This document shows positions 42,233 to 49,852 of a stretch of 64,000 nt of DNA, piece after piece. The notes under the pieces are model-generated. The model did no database searches. It was not told the origin of the DNA and saw nothing but the letters and a program-made list of their open reading frames with translations. The DNA is from Sphingomonas taxi (GTDB lineage: Bacteria > Pseudomonadota > Alphaproteobacteria > Sphingomonadales > Sphingomonadaceae): assembly GCA_003240625.1 (NCBI GenBank), contig QFMX01000003.1, positions 124,001 to 188,000 of the forward strand. Direction: 5' to 3'. The number at the start of each line of letters is the position of its first letter. Position 1 is the first letter of the stretch. The position numbers and the translations under genes were made by a program.

Positions 42233-42858
42233 GCGAACAGCTTCGCACGTGCGATCATGCAATTGCCGTCTGCTGCCTTTGTGAGCAGTTCGGGCGCGGC
42301 GAAAGCGAGTTCGCGCCACTGAACCGCGAGCCCCTTCGGCGTCACGATCTCGCCATCCAGCCGCATCGGCGCCGCCGCATCGATCCGCGCCAGTGCAGTA
42401 ACCAGCCGGGCGGCGGCGTCGGCCTTTGATACCCGCCAAACGAGATCCAGATCGGATGTCTCCGAAAGATACGGCAAGCCGGTCAGGTGTTCCCATGCCA
42501 GGCTGCCGAAGCACCGCGTCTCGGGATCGAGCACGACCAGCGCTGCAATCGTTGCCTGCCACGCGGCCGGCGCTTCCCGCAACGCATCGGAGAGCAACGG
42601 CGGTAGTGCATCGGACACGATTGCATCGGGCTGCACCGCGAAGGCCAGACGCTGCTTTCCCAGCGACGGCGGCAACGGCAGGCCGAGCGGCACGCGGCCC
42701 GCCATGTCGTCGCATATGGGGCGACGCGCTATCAATGGACGCCCCGAGCCGACCCAGTCGACCACCATGGGGATCGCATGAAGCGCTGGATAGGCTGCCA
42801 GTATGCCGTCCCAGCGCGCCGGATCGAGATAGACCAGACGGTGTCGCTCGAACCGCAT
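42229..42858 (-). CDS. mdcG: Phosphoribosyl-dephospho-CoA transferase (holo-MdcC synthase)
   Basis: A 209-residue enzyme that attaches the phosphoribosyl-dephospho-CoA group, via its triphosphate precursor, to the serine of MdcC. SDLDLVW near residues 136-142 is the conserved nucleotidyltransferase DxD motif, preceded by RCFGSLAWEHLTGLPYLSE. WVGSGRPLIARRP near the start is also MdcG-like. Its ATG shares one base with the mdcE stop (TAATG), and its end overlaps mdcB. Length is normal. Confidence 0.93.
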   Translation of the reverse strand: MRFERHRLVYLDPARWDGILAAYPALHAIPMVVDWVGSGRPLIARRPICDDMAGRVPLGLPLPPSLGKQRLAFAVQPDAIVSDALPPLLSDALREAPAAWQATIAALVVLDPETRCFGSLAWEHLTGLPYLSETSDLDLVWRVSKADAAARLVTALARIDAAAPMRLDGEIVTPKGLAVQWRELAFAAPELLTKAADGNCMIARAKLFA

Positions 42859-43574
42859 TACGCCTGCGCCGCCGCCGCGAGTTCACCGGCGATCCGCGCC
42901 GATTTCGGTCGTCCGCCCCGTTCTGCGCCGAGTGCGGCCCGGTCGTCGCCATCGCGCTGGCGAACGAGCAATGCCTGCAACTGGTCTGCGAGACTGTCGT
43001 CCGCATCCCACACCGCCGCGATGCCGCCGACGCTGACGAGGTTGTCGAGGCCGGGTGCGAAGACCGGCGTAGTCTTCGCCTTCGCCTCCAGCACCTCGAT
43101 CGGCAGTTTCGTCACGCGTGACATTGAGGCGAGGTCCATCACCTCGGGATGCGCGCCGGGCAGTGCGACCAGCGTTCCGCACGCAAGCGCGGTGGCGATG
43201 AACGCTCCTGCCGCGCTGCCGCCGTAGAGCAGCCCGATCGTACGGTGACCTTGCGCTTCGGCCAGCAGGAGCGACTTGGCGAGGTGCGCGAGATATTCGC
43301 TCAGCCCGAGCAGTTCGTCGCGGCGGCTCATCCGCTGGCTTGCGCTGTCGACGAGGAACAGGATCGGCGTGGCGTCGTCGCTGCGCGCGATCTCCAGCAC
43401 CGCGGCGGACAGTCGGATCGCCTGGTCGATCCCGATGGGCGCGCGCGCGGTCGCGCCGACGACGTGGACCACCGCGCCATCGGGCAATGTTCCCTGCCCG
43501 AACATCAGGTCGCCCTCGGCGGATACCGAATGTCCGGCCGGAAACAGCGAGGCGAGGATCTCAGCGGGCGTCAT
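42858..43574 (-). CDS. mdcE: Malonate decarboxylase gamma subunit
   Basis: 238 residues from ATG 43574. Together with MdcD it forms the carboxytransferase-like decarboxylase part that releases CO2 from malonyl-S-MdcC, keeping acetyl-S-MdcC. Visible: IARSDDATPILFLVDSASQRMSRRDELLG, given here in the two blocks ending VDSASQ and RRDELLG, then GLLYGGSAAGAFIATAL with the glycine-rich crotonase oxyanion region, and VMDLASMSRVTKLPIEVLEA. The start overlaps the mdcD end by 14 bp. The longer open frame beyond 43574 belongs to shadow sequence. Confidence 0.93.
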   Translation of the reverse strand: MTPAEILASLFPAGHSVSAEGDLMFGQGTLPDGAVVHVVGATARAPIGIDQAIRLSAAVLEIARSDDATPILFLVDSASQRMSRRDELLGLSEYLAHLAKSLLLAEAQGHRTIGLLYGGSAAGAFIATALACGTLVALPGAHPEVMDLASMSRVTKLPIEVLEAKAKTTPVFAPGLDNLVSVGGIAAVWDADDSLADQLQALLVRQRDGDDRAALGAERGGRPKSARIAGELAAAAQA

Positions 43575-44475
43575 CGGCGCTCTCCCGATACTGGGCGGCA
43601 AGGCTGGCGAAGGCGGCGGCAGGCATGTCGGGGATAGCCTTGGGATCGTCGATCCCGAGCGCGTGCCAGATGTCGGTCGCGTCGGCTGCATCCCCAAACC
43701 GCGCGATCCGGCGCTCGAGGCGCGCCTGCTCTGCTGCCAAGGTATCCACATCAAGCTTTGCCGGACGCGCCAACCCGGCACGCGCCGCGTCGCGAAACGC
43801 CGCCGCGTCGTCGTCAACGAACACGTCCGCGCCGCCGATCAACGTGCGGTGCTTGCCGCCCATTGTCCGCCAGACAAGCGCGCGATCGCGCGAGTCGAAC
43901 TCCTCGACGCCCATGTTGGTCTCGATCACCTCGGGGCCGGTCACGCTGATGCGGCCCTGTTCGGACACGATCAGCGTCGAGCAGCACCCCGCGATCAGCC
44001 CGCCGCCGCCGTAACAGCCGGCCCGACCGCCGATCAGACCAACGACGCGCGATCCCGCCATCCGCGCTTCGGCGACCGCGCGCATGATCTCGGCGATCGC
44101 GATCTCGCCGGCATTTGCCTCCTGCAGGCGCACGCCGCCGGTGTCGAACGCGATCACCACGTCGCGCCCGAGCGCCTTGGCCGCGCGCAACAATCCGGTC
44201 AGCTTGGCGCCGTGCACCTCGCCGAACGCACCGCCCATGAAGCGGCCCTCCTGTGCGGCAACCAGGATCGGCGTGCCGTCGAGCGTTGCGCTGCCGACCA
44301 CGATCCCGTCGTCGAACTGCGCGGGTAGGTCGAAGATGCTCAGATGCGGGCTCGTCTCGCGACACTCGGGCCCGACGAACTCAACAAAACTCCCGGTGTC
44401 GACCAGCGCCGCAATCCGCTCGCGCGCACCAGCCTCGTACCAGCTCTGACGAATGCCATTCGTAACCGGCTTCAT
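43561..44475 (-). CDS. mdcD: Malonate decarboxylase beta subunit
   Basis: 304 residues from ATG 44475 (MKPVTNGIRQSWYEAGARER). It belongs to the carboxyltransferase/crotonase fold and pairs with MdcE. Typical blocks are FDDGIVVGSATLDGTPILVA, EGRFMGGAFGEVHGAKL, FDTGGVRLQEANAGEIA and GLIGGRAGCYGGGGLIAG, which shapes the oxyanion hole. Its start overlaps mdcC (ATGA) and its end overlaps mdcE. It works in the cytoplasm as part of the soluble, biotin-independent complex. Confidence 0.95.
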   Translation of the reverse strand: MKPVTNGIRQSWYEAGARERIAALVDTGSFVEFVGPECRETSPHLSIFDLPAQFDDGIVVGSATLDGTPILVAAQEGRFMGGAFGEVHGAKLTGLLRAAKALGRDVVIAFDTGGVRLQEANAGEIAIAEIMRAVAEARMAGSRVVGLIGGRAGCYGGGGLIAGCCSTLIVSEQGRISVTGPEVIETNMGVEEFDSRDRALVWRTMGGKHRTLIGGADVFVDDDAAAFRDAARAGLARPAKLDVDTLAAEQARLERRIARFGDAADATDIWHALGIDDPKAIPDMPAAAFASLAAQYRESADDAR

Positions 44476-44789
44476 GCCTCGGGCTCCTCGATCATGCGGA
44501 CGCCCTGGGCCAGCCGCAGCGACACGGTATCGGGCCGCGCGCCGCCATCGTTGATCGCGATCCGCAAGCCGCCGGCCGCACGCCTGCCGGCGAAATCGGC
44601 GACCACCGCGTCCCACAGATCGCGAAAGCCGTGTGCCGCGGTGCTGATCTCGATCGCGCAGCGGTCGGGGGCGTCGCCGCGCTCGACCAGCACCTCGAGA
44701 TTGCCCGACGCGACGACGCCGACCAGCGCCATTTTTCGCGTGCCGCCCGCCGGGGTCGGTGCGGCGATATCGAAATGGAGAATTTCCAT
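44472..44789 (-). CDS. mdcC: Malonate decarboxylase acyl carrier protein (delta subunit)
   Basis: A 105-residue carrier, too short to stand out unless the frame is cut at ATG 44789 (MEILHFDIAA). Ser28 in VGVVASGNLEVLVERG aligns with the serine that carries phosphoribosyl-dephospho-CoA in characterised MdcC proteins. C-terminal SLRLAQGVRMIEEPEA ends in the mdcD overlap (ATGA). Acetyl and malonyl groups shuttle on its thiol between MdcA, MdcH and MdcDE. It starts seven bases after mdcA. Confidence 0.95.
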   Translation of the reverse strand: MEILHFDIAAPTPAGGTRKMALVGVVASGNLEVLVERGDAPDRCAIEISTAAHGFRDLWDAVVADFAGRRAAGGLRIAINDGGARPDTVSLRLAQGVRMIEEPEA

Positions 44790-44796
44790 GAGTGTC

Positions 44797-46464
44797 CTAC
44801 CAGTTCCGGAAGCGGCTCGGCGGCCGGTACAGCCCGCCCGAGGCGAGCATGAGGTCCTTGATCGATCGGGCGGCGAGCATGTTCCGGTTCGCGTCGAGCG
44901 GATCAATGCCGAGATCCTCCGGCCGCTGGATGATCTTCCGCTCGCGCAGTCGCTCGACCATCGCCTTGTCGCGACTCCGGCCGATCTCGGTAAAGCCCGC
45001 CACGCCGCGGATCGCCTGTTCGCGCTCGTCGGCGGTACGGCACAGCAGCAGGTTGGCGATGCCCTCCTCGGTGACGATGTGCGTGGTGTCGTCGGCATAG
45101 ACCATGATCGGCGCCAGATCGAGATCGAGCTTTTCCGCGAGCTCGAGCGCGCCGAGCTTCTCGACGAACAACGGCGCATTGCCCTCGCCGAACGTCTCGC
45201 CGATCTGCACGACGAGCTTGCGCCCTCGCCTCAGAGGCGCCGCCGTATCCGGGTCGGCCTCCGCCCCCGCCTGCAACCACGGTGCGCTCGGATGCCGCCG
45301 CCCACGCGCGTCCGACCCCATATTGGGCGCGCCGCCAAAGCCCGCGATCCGGTTCGAGGTGATCGTCGAGCTGTGGCCCGCCAGGTCGATCTGGAGCGTC
45401 GAACCGATGAACATGTCGCAGGCATAAAGCCCCGCGGTCTGGCTGAAGGCGCGGTTCGAGCGCAGCGATCCGTCGGGGCCGGTGAAGAAGATGTCGGGCC
45501 GCGCGGCGAGGTAATCCTCCATGCCGACCTCCGAGCCGAAGCAATGCACCTGCTCGACCCAGCCCGCCTCGATCGCGGGGATCAGCGTCGGATGCGGGTT
45601 GAGCGCCCAGTGCGTGCAGATCTTGCCCTTCAGCCCGAGCTTTTCGCCATAGGTCGGCAACAACAGCTCGATCGCCGCGGTGTTGAAGCCGATGCCGTGG
45701 TTCAGCCGGCGCACGCCATACGGTTGATACAGGCCCTTGATCGCCATCATCGCGGTCAGGATCTGCGTCTCGGTCATCGCCGCCGGATCGCGCGTGAACA
45801 GCGGCTCGACATAGAAGGGCTTGCCCGCGTCGAGCACGAAATGAACCTGGTCGCCGGGGATATCGACGCGCGGTAGCGTGTCGACGATCTCCCCGACCTG
45901 CGCGATCACCAGGCCGCTGCCGAAGCTGGTCGCCTCGACCACCGTCGGCGTGTCCTCGGTATTGGGGCCGGTATACAGATTGCCGTGGCGATCCGCGCTG
46001 ACCGCGGCGATCAGCGCGACCTGCGGCGTCAGGTCGACGAAATACCGCGCGAACAGTTCGAGATAGGTGTGGATCGCGCCCAGCTCGATCTTGCCGCCGA
46101 ACAGCATCTTCGCGATCCGCGCCGATTGCGGCCCCGAATACGAGAAATCGAGCCGCCTCGCGATCCCGCTGTCGAACACATCAAGATGCTCGGGCAGCAC
46201 CACGCCCGACTGAACCATGTGCAGATCGTGGATCCGCGCCGGGTCCATCGCCGCCAGACCCTTGGCAAGCACATCCGCCTGTTTCTGGTTGTCGCCCTCC
46301 AGACAGACCCTGTCGCCGGGCCGCAACACCGCCTCGAGGAAATCGACCAGCGTTTCGGGATCGACCAGCTTGCCGGTGGCGAAGCTCGCCCCGGCCGCGA
46401 TCCGCTCCTCGCGCAAAGCCTTCCGCGTATTCCACTGCCGCACGCATCGCCTCCTGACGCTCAT
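44797..46464 (-). CDS. mdcA: Malonate decarboxylase alpha subunit (acetyl-S-ACP:malonate ACP transferase)
   Basis: 555 residues from ATG 46464, with AAGAG upstream; a GTG at 46443 is an alternative. The enzyme exchanges acetyl for malonyl on MdcC. N-terminal RQWNTRKALREERI is the usual MdcA opening. DRVCLEGDNQKQADVLAKGL, NPHPTLIPAIEAGWVEQVHC and HSSTITSNRIAGFGGAPNMG are strongly MdcA-like, the last near the active site of this CoA-transferase-related fold. First gene of the mdcACDEGBH operon, transcribed away from the transporter genes. Confidence 0.95.
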   Translation of the reverse strand: MSVRRRCVRQWNTRKALREERIAAGASFATGKLVDPETLVDFLEAVLRPGDRVCLEGDNQKQADVLAKGLAAMDPARIHDLHMVQSGVVLPEHLDVFDSGIARRLDFSYSGPQSARIAKMLFGGKIELGAIHTYLELFARYFVDLTPQVALIAAVSADRHGNLYTGPNTEDTPTVVEATSFGSGLVIAQVGEIVDTLPRVDIPGDQVHFVLDAGKPFYVEPLFTRDPAAMTETQILTAMMAIKGLYQPYGVRRLNHGIGFNTAAIELLLPTYGEKLGLKGKICTHWALNPHPTLIPAIEAGWVEQVHCFGSEVGMEDYLAARPDIFFTGPDGSLRSNRAFSQTAGLYACDMFIGSTLQIDLAGHSSTITSNRIAGFGGAPNMGSDARGRRHPSAPWLQAGAEADPDTAAPLRRGRKLVVQIGETFGEGNAPLFVEKLGALELAEKLDLDLAPIMVYADDTTHIVTEEGIANLLLCRTADEREQAIRGVAGFTEIGRSRDKAMVERLRERKIIQRPEDLGIDPLDANRNMLAARSIKDLMLASGGLYRPPSRFRNW

Positions 46465-46560
46465 TCTGCGCTCTTTGTATTCTCTATTGCTCCAAACACA
46501 ACCCTGTGCATACTTAACGGGGTATAAAACGACAGGTCGAATACAGTGAGAGGATATGCC
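46465..46560. promoter_or_regulatory. Divergent promoter region of the malonate genes with paired inverted repeats
   Basis: A 96-bp gap between mdcA (minus) and the transporter leader (plus). TGTATTC (46476-46482) and GAATACA (46539-46545) are exact inverted repeats 56 bp apart, and ATAC/GTAT (46510-46513, 46522-46525) form a smaller pair between them. GntR/FCD regulators of malonate genes bind TTGTATACAA-like sites, so these half-sites are candidate targets for the regulator at 47825. TATAAA at 46523-46528 may be a -10 for the plus strand. Confidence 0.4.
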
Positions 46561-46611
46561 ATGAGTCAATCCCTGCCCATTCCTGCTCCAGATCCGGGAC
46601 GCGACGCATGA
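46561..46611 (+). CDS. Possible 16-residue leader peptide translationally coupled to madL
   Basis: ATG 46561 begins MSQSLPIPAPDPGRDA and ends at a TGA that overlaps the madL ATG (ATGA). GAGAGG sits about eight bases before its ATG, a better ribosome-binding site than madL itself has. It is too short for ordinary gene finders. It may only serve to load ribosomes on madL. No similar peptide is known to me. Confidence 0.4.
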   Translation: MSQSLPIPAPDPGRDA

Positions 46612-47042
46612 TCGCCGGAGTCGCGCTGCTCGCGATCTGCACGTTGATAGGGCAATTGCTCGGCGAAGGCCTTGGCGCGCTGCTCGGCGTGAAGGCCAAT
46701 GTCGGCGGGGTCGGCATAGCGATGATCCTGCTGATCGCCGCGCGGATGTGGCTCAAGTCGCGCGGCCGCTATGTCGAGGGCGTCTCGCGCGGGATCGGCT
46801 TCTGGGGCGCGCTGTATATCCCGATCGTCGTCGCGATGGCGGCGCAGCAGGACGTCGTCGCTGCGGTCGAGGGCGGACCGGTCGTACTGATCGCCGGAGT
46901 CGGCGCGCTGCTGGTGTGCTTCAGCGCGGTTGCGCTCATCAGCCGCTTGTCGGGCACGCCCGAGACGATGGACGAGATCGAGGCGCGCGAAGCCCGCGAG
47001 GCCGAAGCGGCACTCACCCCCTCCCCTGCAACGACGCACTGA
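46608..47042 (+). CDS. madL: Malonate transporter small subunit MadL
   Basis: A 144-residue membrane protein. MadL with MadM forms a sodium- or proton-coupled malonate importer. Hydrophobic segments at about 1-25, 32-47, 62-80 and 89-110 fit four helices; GVKANVGGVGIAMILLIAARM and SRGIGFWGALYIPIVVAMAA are the family blocks. A charged tail (ETMDEIEAREAREAEAAL) follows. Its start overlaps a short leader frame, and madM begins 11 bp later. Together with madM it supplies substrate to the divergent decarboxylase operon. Confidence 0.92.
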   Translation: MIAGVALLAICTLIGQLLGEGLGALLGVKANVGGVGIAMILLIAARMWLKSRGRYVEGVSRGIGFWGALYIPIVVAMAAQQDVVAAVEGGPVVLIAGVGALLVCFSAVALISRLSGTPETMDEIEAREAREAEAALTPSPATTH

Positions 47043-47053
47043 GGCGCACCGAC

Positions 47054-47818
47054 ATGGAAATGATCACCAAGGTGCTGACCGCCAACGCGCTGCTCACCGC
47101 GTTCGCGGTCGTCGGCATCGTCATGTGGCTGTCGAACATGCTGTCCGCCAAGCTGACGATGGGCCGGGTCCATGGTTCGGCGATCGCGATCCTGATCGGC
47201 CTCGCGCTCGCCTTCTGGGGCGGCATCGCGACCGGCGGGCACAAGGGGCTGGCCGACCTGCCGATGCTCGCGGGGATCGGCCTGATGGGCGGCGCGATGC
47301 TGCGCGACTTCGCGATCGTCGCCACCGCCTGCGAAGTCGATGTCGATCAGGCGAAGAAGGCAGGCCTGATCGGCGTCGTCGCGCTGCTGCTCGGCACGGT
47401 GCTGCCGTTCATCGTCGGCGCATTGGTTGCGGCGTCGTTCGGCTATACCGATGCGGTGTCGATGACGACGATCGGCGCGGGCGCGGTCACCTATATCGTC
47501 GGCCCGGTAACGGGTGCTGCGATCGGCGCGAGTTCGCCGGTGATCGCCCTGTCGATCGCGACTGGCGTGTTCAAGGCGGTAATGGTGATGGTCGGCACGC
47601 CCTTGGTCGCCGGGCTGATCGGGCTGAACAATCCGCGCAGCGCGATGGTGTTCGGCGGGCTGATGGGCACGGTCAGCGGCGTGTCGGGCGGGCTCGCCGC
47701 GACCGATCGTCGGCTCGTGCCCTATGGCGCCTTGACCGCGACCTTCCATACCGGGCTAGGCTGTCTGGTGGCGCCGTCGATCCTGTACCTGATCGTCCGC
47801 GCGATCGTGGGGGGCTGA
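47054..47818 (+). CDS. madM: Malonate transporter large subunit MadM
   Basis: A 254-residue polytopic membrane protein from ATG 47054; the longer open frame is a shadow of madL. MEMITKVLTANALLTAFAVVG opens the first helix. GMAxx-type small-residue helices follow, with ACEVDVDQAKKAGLIG, GAGAVTYIVGPVTGAAIGAS and GVSGGLAATDRRLVPYGALT as MadM-like blocks, in about eight helices. It couples ion gradient to malonate entry with MadL. The gap to the regulator's GTG is only six bases, so all are co-transcribed. Confidence 0.92.
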   Translation: MEMITKVLTANALLTAFAVVGIVMWLSNMLSAKLTMGRVHGSAIAILIGLALAFWGGIATGGHKGLADLPMLAGIGLMGGAMLRDFAIVATACEVDVDQAKKAGLIGVVALLLGTVLPFIVGALVAASFGYTDAVSMTTIGAGAVTYIVGPVTGAAIGASSPVIALSIATGVFKAVMVMVGTPLVAGLIGLNNPRSAMVFGGLMGTVSGVSGGLAATDRRLVPYGALTATFHTGLGCLVAPSILYLIVRAIVGG

Positions 47819-47824
47819 AGGATC

Positions 47825-48517
47825 GTGGGCGTTATCGACATCGAAGAGACCGGGTTGCTGTCCGACCGAATCCGCAACGCGCTAACCGATGCGATCTCGT
47901 CGGGCGAACTGGCGCCCGGTACGATGCTCGACGAACAGCAGCTGGCCGATCGGTACGGGGCCTCGCGCACGCCGGTCCGCGAGGCGCTGCGGCAGTTGGC
48001 CACCAGCGGCATGGTCGAGGTTCGCCCCCGCCGCGGCGTCATCGTCCGCCACGTCACCGCCGAGGAGGTGATGGACATGTTCGAGACGATGGCGGAGATT
48101 GAGGCGGTCTGCGTACGTCTCGCCACCTACCGCATCACGCCGCTCGAACGCAGCCGCCTGCTCCGCATCCACGAGGCGAGCGAGGCCGCGGTCGAGGCGC
48201 GCGACGTCGACGCCTATGACGCGCTGAACCGCGAGTTCCACGAGGCGATCTACCGCGCCGCGCACAACGACTTCCTCGCGGACCAGGCGATCGCCGTCCG
48301 CACCCGCCTCAACGCGTTCCGCCGCATGCAACTCCGCCAGGACCAGCGCCTCGCCAGTTCGCGCGCCGAACACGATGCGGTGATGCGCGCGATCGCCGAA
48401 GGCGACGGCGACACCGCCGCCCGCCGCATGCGCGCGCACATGCTCAACGCGGCGAGCGCGCTCGACAGCTATATCGCGCACCAGGACGCGGCGCTGACCA
48501 TCTCAAAAAAGGACTGA
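47825..48517 (+). CDS. GntR/FCD-family regulator of malonate genes
   Basis: 230 residues with a GTG start. The N-terminal winged helix (AISSGELAPGTMLDEQQLAD, RYGASRTPVREALRQLATSG) is GntR, and the C-terminal all-helical FCD domain carries possible metal/ligand residues in NREFHEAIYRAAH, RAEHDAVMRAI and RMRAHMLNA. It ends the madLM transcript, so it most likely senses malonate or malonyl-CoA and controls the divergent promoters at 46465-46560, like MdcY in Acinetobacter. Repressor or activator mode is not evident. Confidence 0.9.
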   Translation: MGVIDIEETGLLSDRIRNALTDAISSGELAPGTMLDEQQLADRYGASRTPVREALRQLATSGMVEVRPRRGVIVRHVTAEEVMDMFETMAEIEAVCVRLATYRITPLERSRLLRIHEASEAAVEARDVDAYDALNREFHEAIYRAAHNDFLADQAIAVRTRLNAFRRMQLRQDQRLASSRAEHDAVMRAIAEGDGDTAARRMRAHMLNAASALDSYIAHQDAALTISKKD

Positions 48518-48563
48518 ACAGCTATTTGCTGTCGGCGCTGACGTTGGCTTGCCAGCTGCTCGG

Positions 48564-49736
48564 TCAGCCTCGGCTCCGCCCATACGCCAGACCCAGCTCC
48601 AACCCGCGCAATTCGGCGAGCCCACGCAGACGCCCGATCAACGAATAACCCGGGTTGGTGCGCTTCGTCAGATCGTCGGCCATCTGGTGACCGTGATCCG
48701 GGCGCATCGGCAGCGAGCGACCGGTCCGCGCCTGCACGGTGGCAAGTTCGGTCAAGATCGCCGGCATGTTCGCATCGCCTTGCAGATGCGCTGCTTCGTG
48801 AAACGCGCCGTCGGGCTCGCGCTGCACCGATCGCAGATGCACGAAGCCGATCCTGTCGCCCAGCCGCCGAACCATGCCGGGCAAGTCATTGTCGGCGCGG
48901 GCACCGAACGAGCCGCTGCAGAAGCACAGGCCATTGGCTGCCGACGGTACCGCTTCGAACAGCGCGCGGACATCGGCTTCGGTGCTGACCACGCGCGGCA
49001 GGCCGAAGATCGCGAACGGCGGATCGTCGGGATGCACCACCAGCCGGATACCCTCGGCCTCGGCAACGGGGCAGACCGCCTCGAGGAAGGCGACATGGTT
49101 GGCGCGCAGCTGCGCTGCATCGATGTCGGCATATGTTTCGATCTGTTCGAGCAATTGCGGCGAACTGAAGCTCTCTTCGCTGCCCGGCAGGCCTGCGATG
49201 ATCGTCCGCTCCAGCGTCGTGCGCGCCTCGTCGTCCATCGCCGCAAACCGCTCGGCGGCGATCGCAACGACCTGCGGCGCGTAATCGCGTTCGGCATGGG
49301 GACGGCGCAGGATGTGGATGTCGTAGGCAGCCAGTGCGTGCAGTTCGAAACGAAGCGCGCGGGCGCCGTCGGGCAAGGGCCAGGCCAGGTCGGTCCGCGT
49401 CCAGTCGAGCAGCGGCATGAAATTGTACGTCACCACATCGATGCCCTGCGCCGCGAGATTTCGCAGGCTGGCGACATACGCCTCGATCAGCCGCGCCCAG
49501 TCGCCCGAGCGGGTCTTCAATGCCTCGGCCACGGGAAGGCTTTCGACGACCTTCCACTCCAGGCCTGCGTCTTCGATGACGGCCTTGCGCGCGGCGATCA
49601 GGTCGGCGGTCCATACGTCGCCATTGGCAACCTCATGCAGCGCAGTGACGATCCCGGTGGCACCAGCCTGCCGGATCGCATGGAGGGGCACCGGATCGTT
49701 CGGGCCAAACCATCGCATGGTCTGGGTCATCATCAT
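48564..49736 (-). CDS. uxuA: Mannonate dehydratase
   Basis: A 390-residue enzyme converting D-mannonate to 2-keto-3-deoxygluconate in glucuronate breakdown. MRWFGPNDPVPLHAIRQAGA near the start, GIRLVVHPDDPPFAIFGLPR, GLCFCSGSFGARADNDLP and RPDHGHQMADDL carry the conserved metal-binding His, Cys and Asp of UxuA. Three consecutive ATGs (49736, 49733, 49730) make the exact start unclear. It is next to a GntR regulator and the GH115 alpha-glucuronidase gene that would release the glucuronic acid it ultimately consumes. Fructuronate reductase (uxuB) is not in the window. Confidence 0.95.
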   Translation of the reverse strand: MMMTQTMRWFGPNDPVPLHAIRQAGATGIVTALHEVANGDVWTADLIAARKAVIEDAGLEWKVVESLPVAEALKTRSGDWARLIEAYVASLRNLAAQGIDVVTYNFMPLLDWTRTDLAWPLPDGARALRFELHALAAYDIHILRRPHAERDYAPQVVAIAAERFAAMDDEARTTLERTIIAGLPGSEESFSSPQLLEQIETYADIDAAQLRANHVAFLEAVCPVAEAEGIRLVVHPDDPPFAIFGLPRVVSTEADVRALFEAVPSAANGLCFCSGSFGARADNDLPGMVRRLGDRIGFVHLRSVQREPDGAFHEAAHLQGDANMPAILTELATVQARTGRSLPMRPDHGHQMADDLTKRTNPGYSLIGRLRGLAELRGLELGLAYGRSRG

Positions 49737-49812
49737 CTGTTCGGTGTCCTCGTCCCGTTAAATGCCGCGTCTGGACGCGGAACCAGTAAAATGTCGATAG
49801 CAGCCGCCAAAT

Positions 49813-49823
49813 TGGTCTGACAA
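49813..49823. promoter_or_regulatory. Candidate FadR-type operator upstream of uxuA
   Basis: TGGTCTGACAA fits the TGGT-N3-ACCA pattern bound by FadR/UxuR-type GntR proteins with one mismatch. It contains the palindromic core GTCTGAC. It lies about 77 bp before the uxuA start, just after the regulator gene end. Confidence 0.4.
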
Positions 49824-49852
49824 CTTCTTCAGTTCGGCAGCGCGACGTAGCG

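Noticed and set aside
48518..48563. ACAGC-TATTT-GCTGT as terminator of the GntR gene
   Set aside because: The stem is only five base pairs and no T-run follows.
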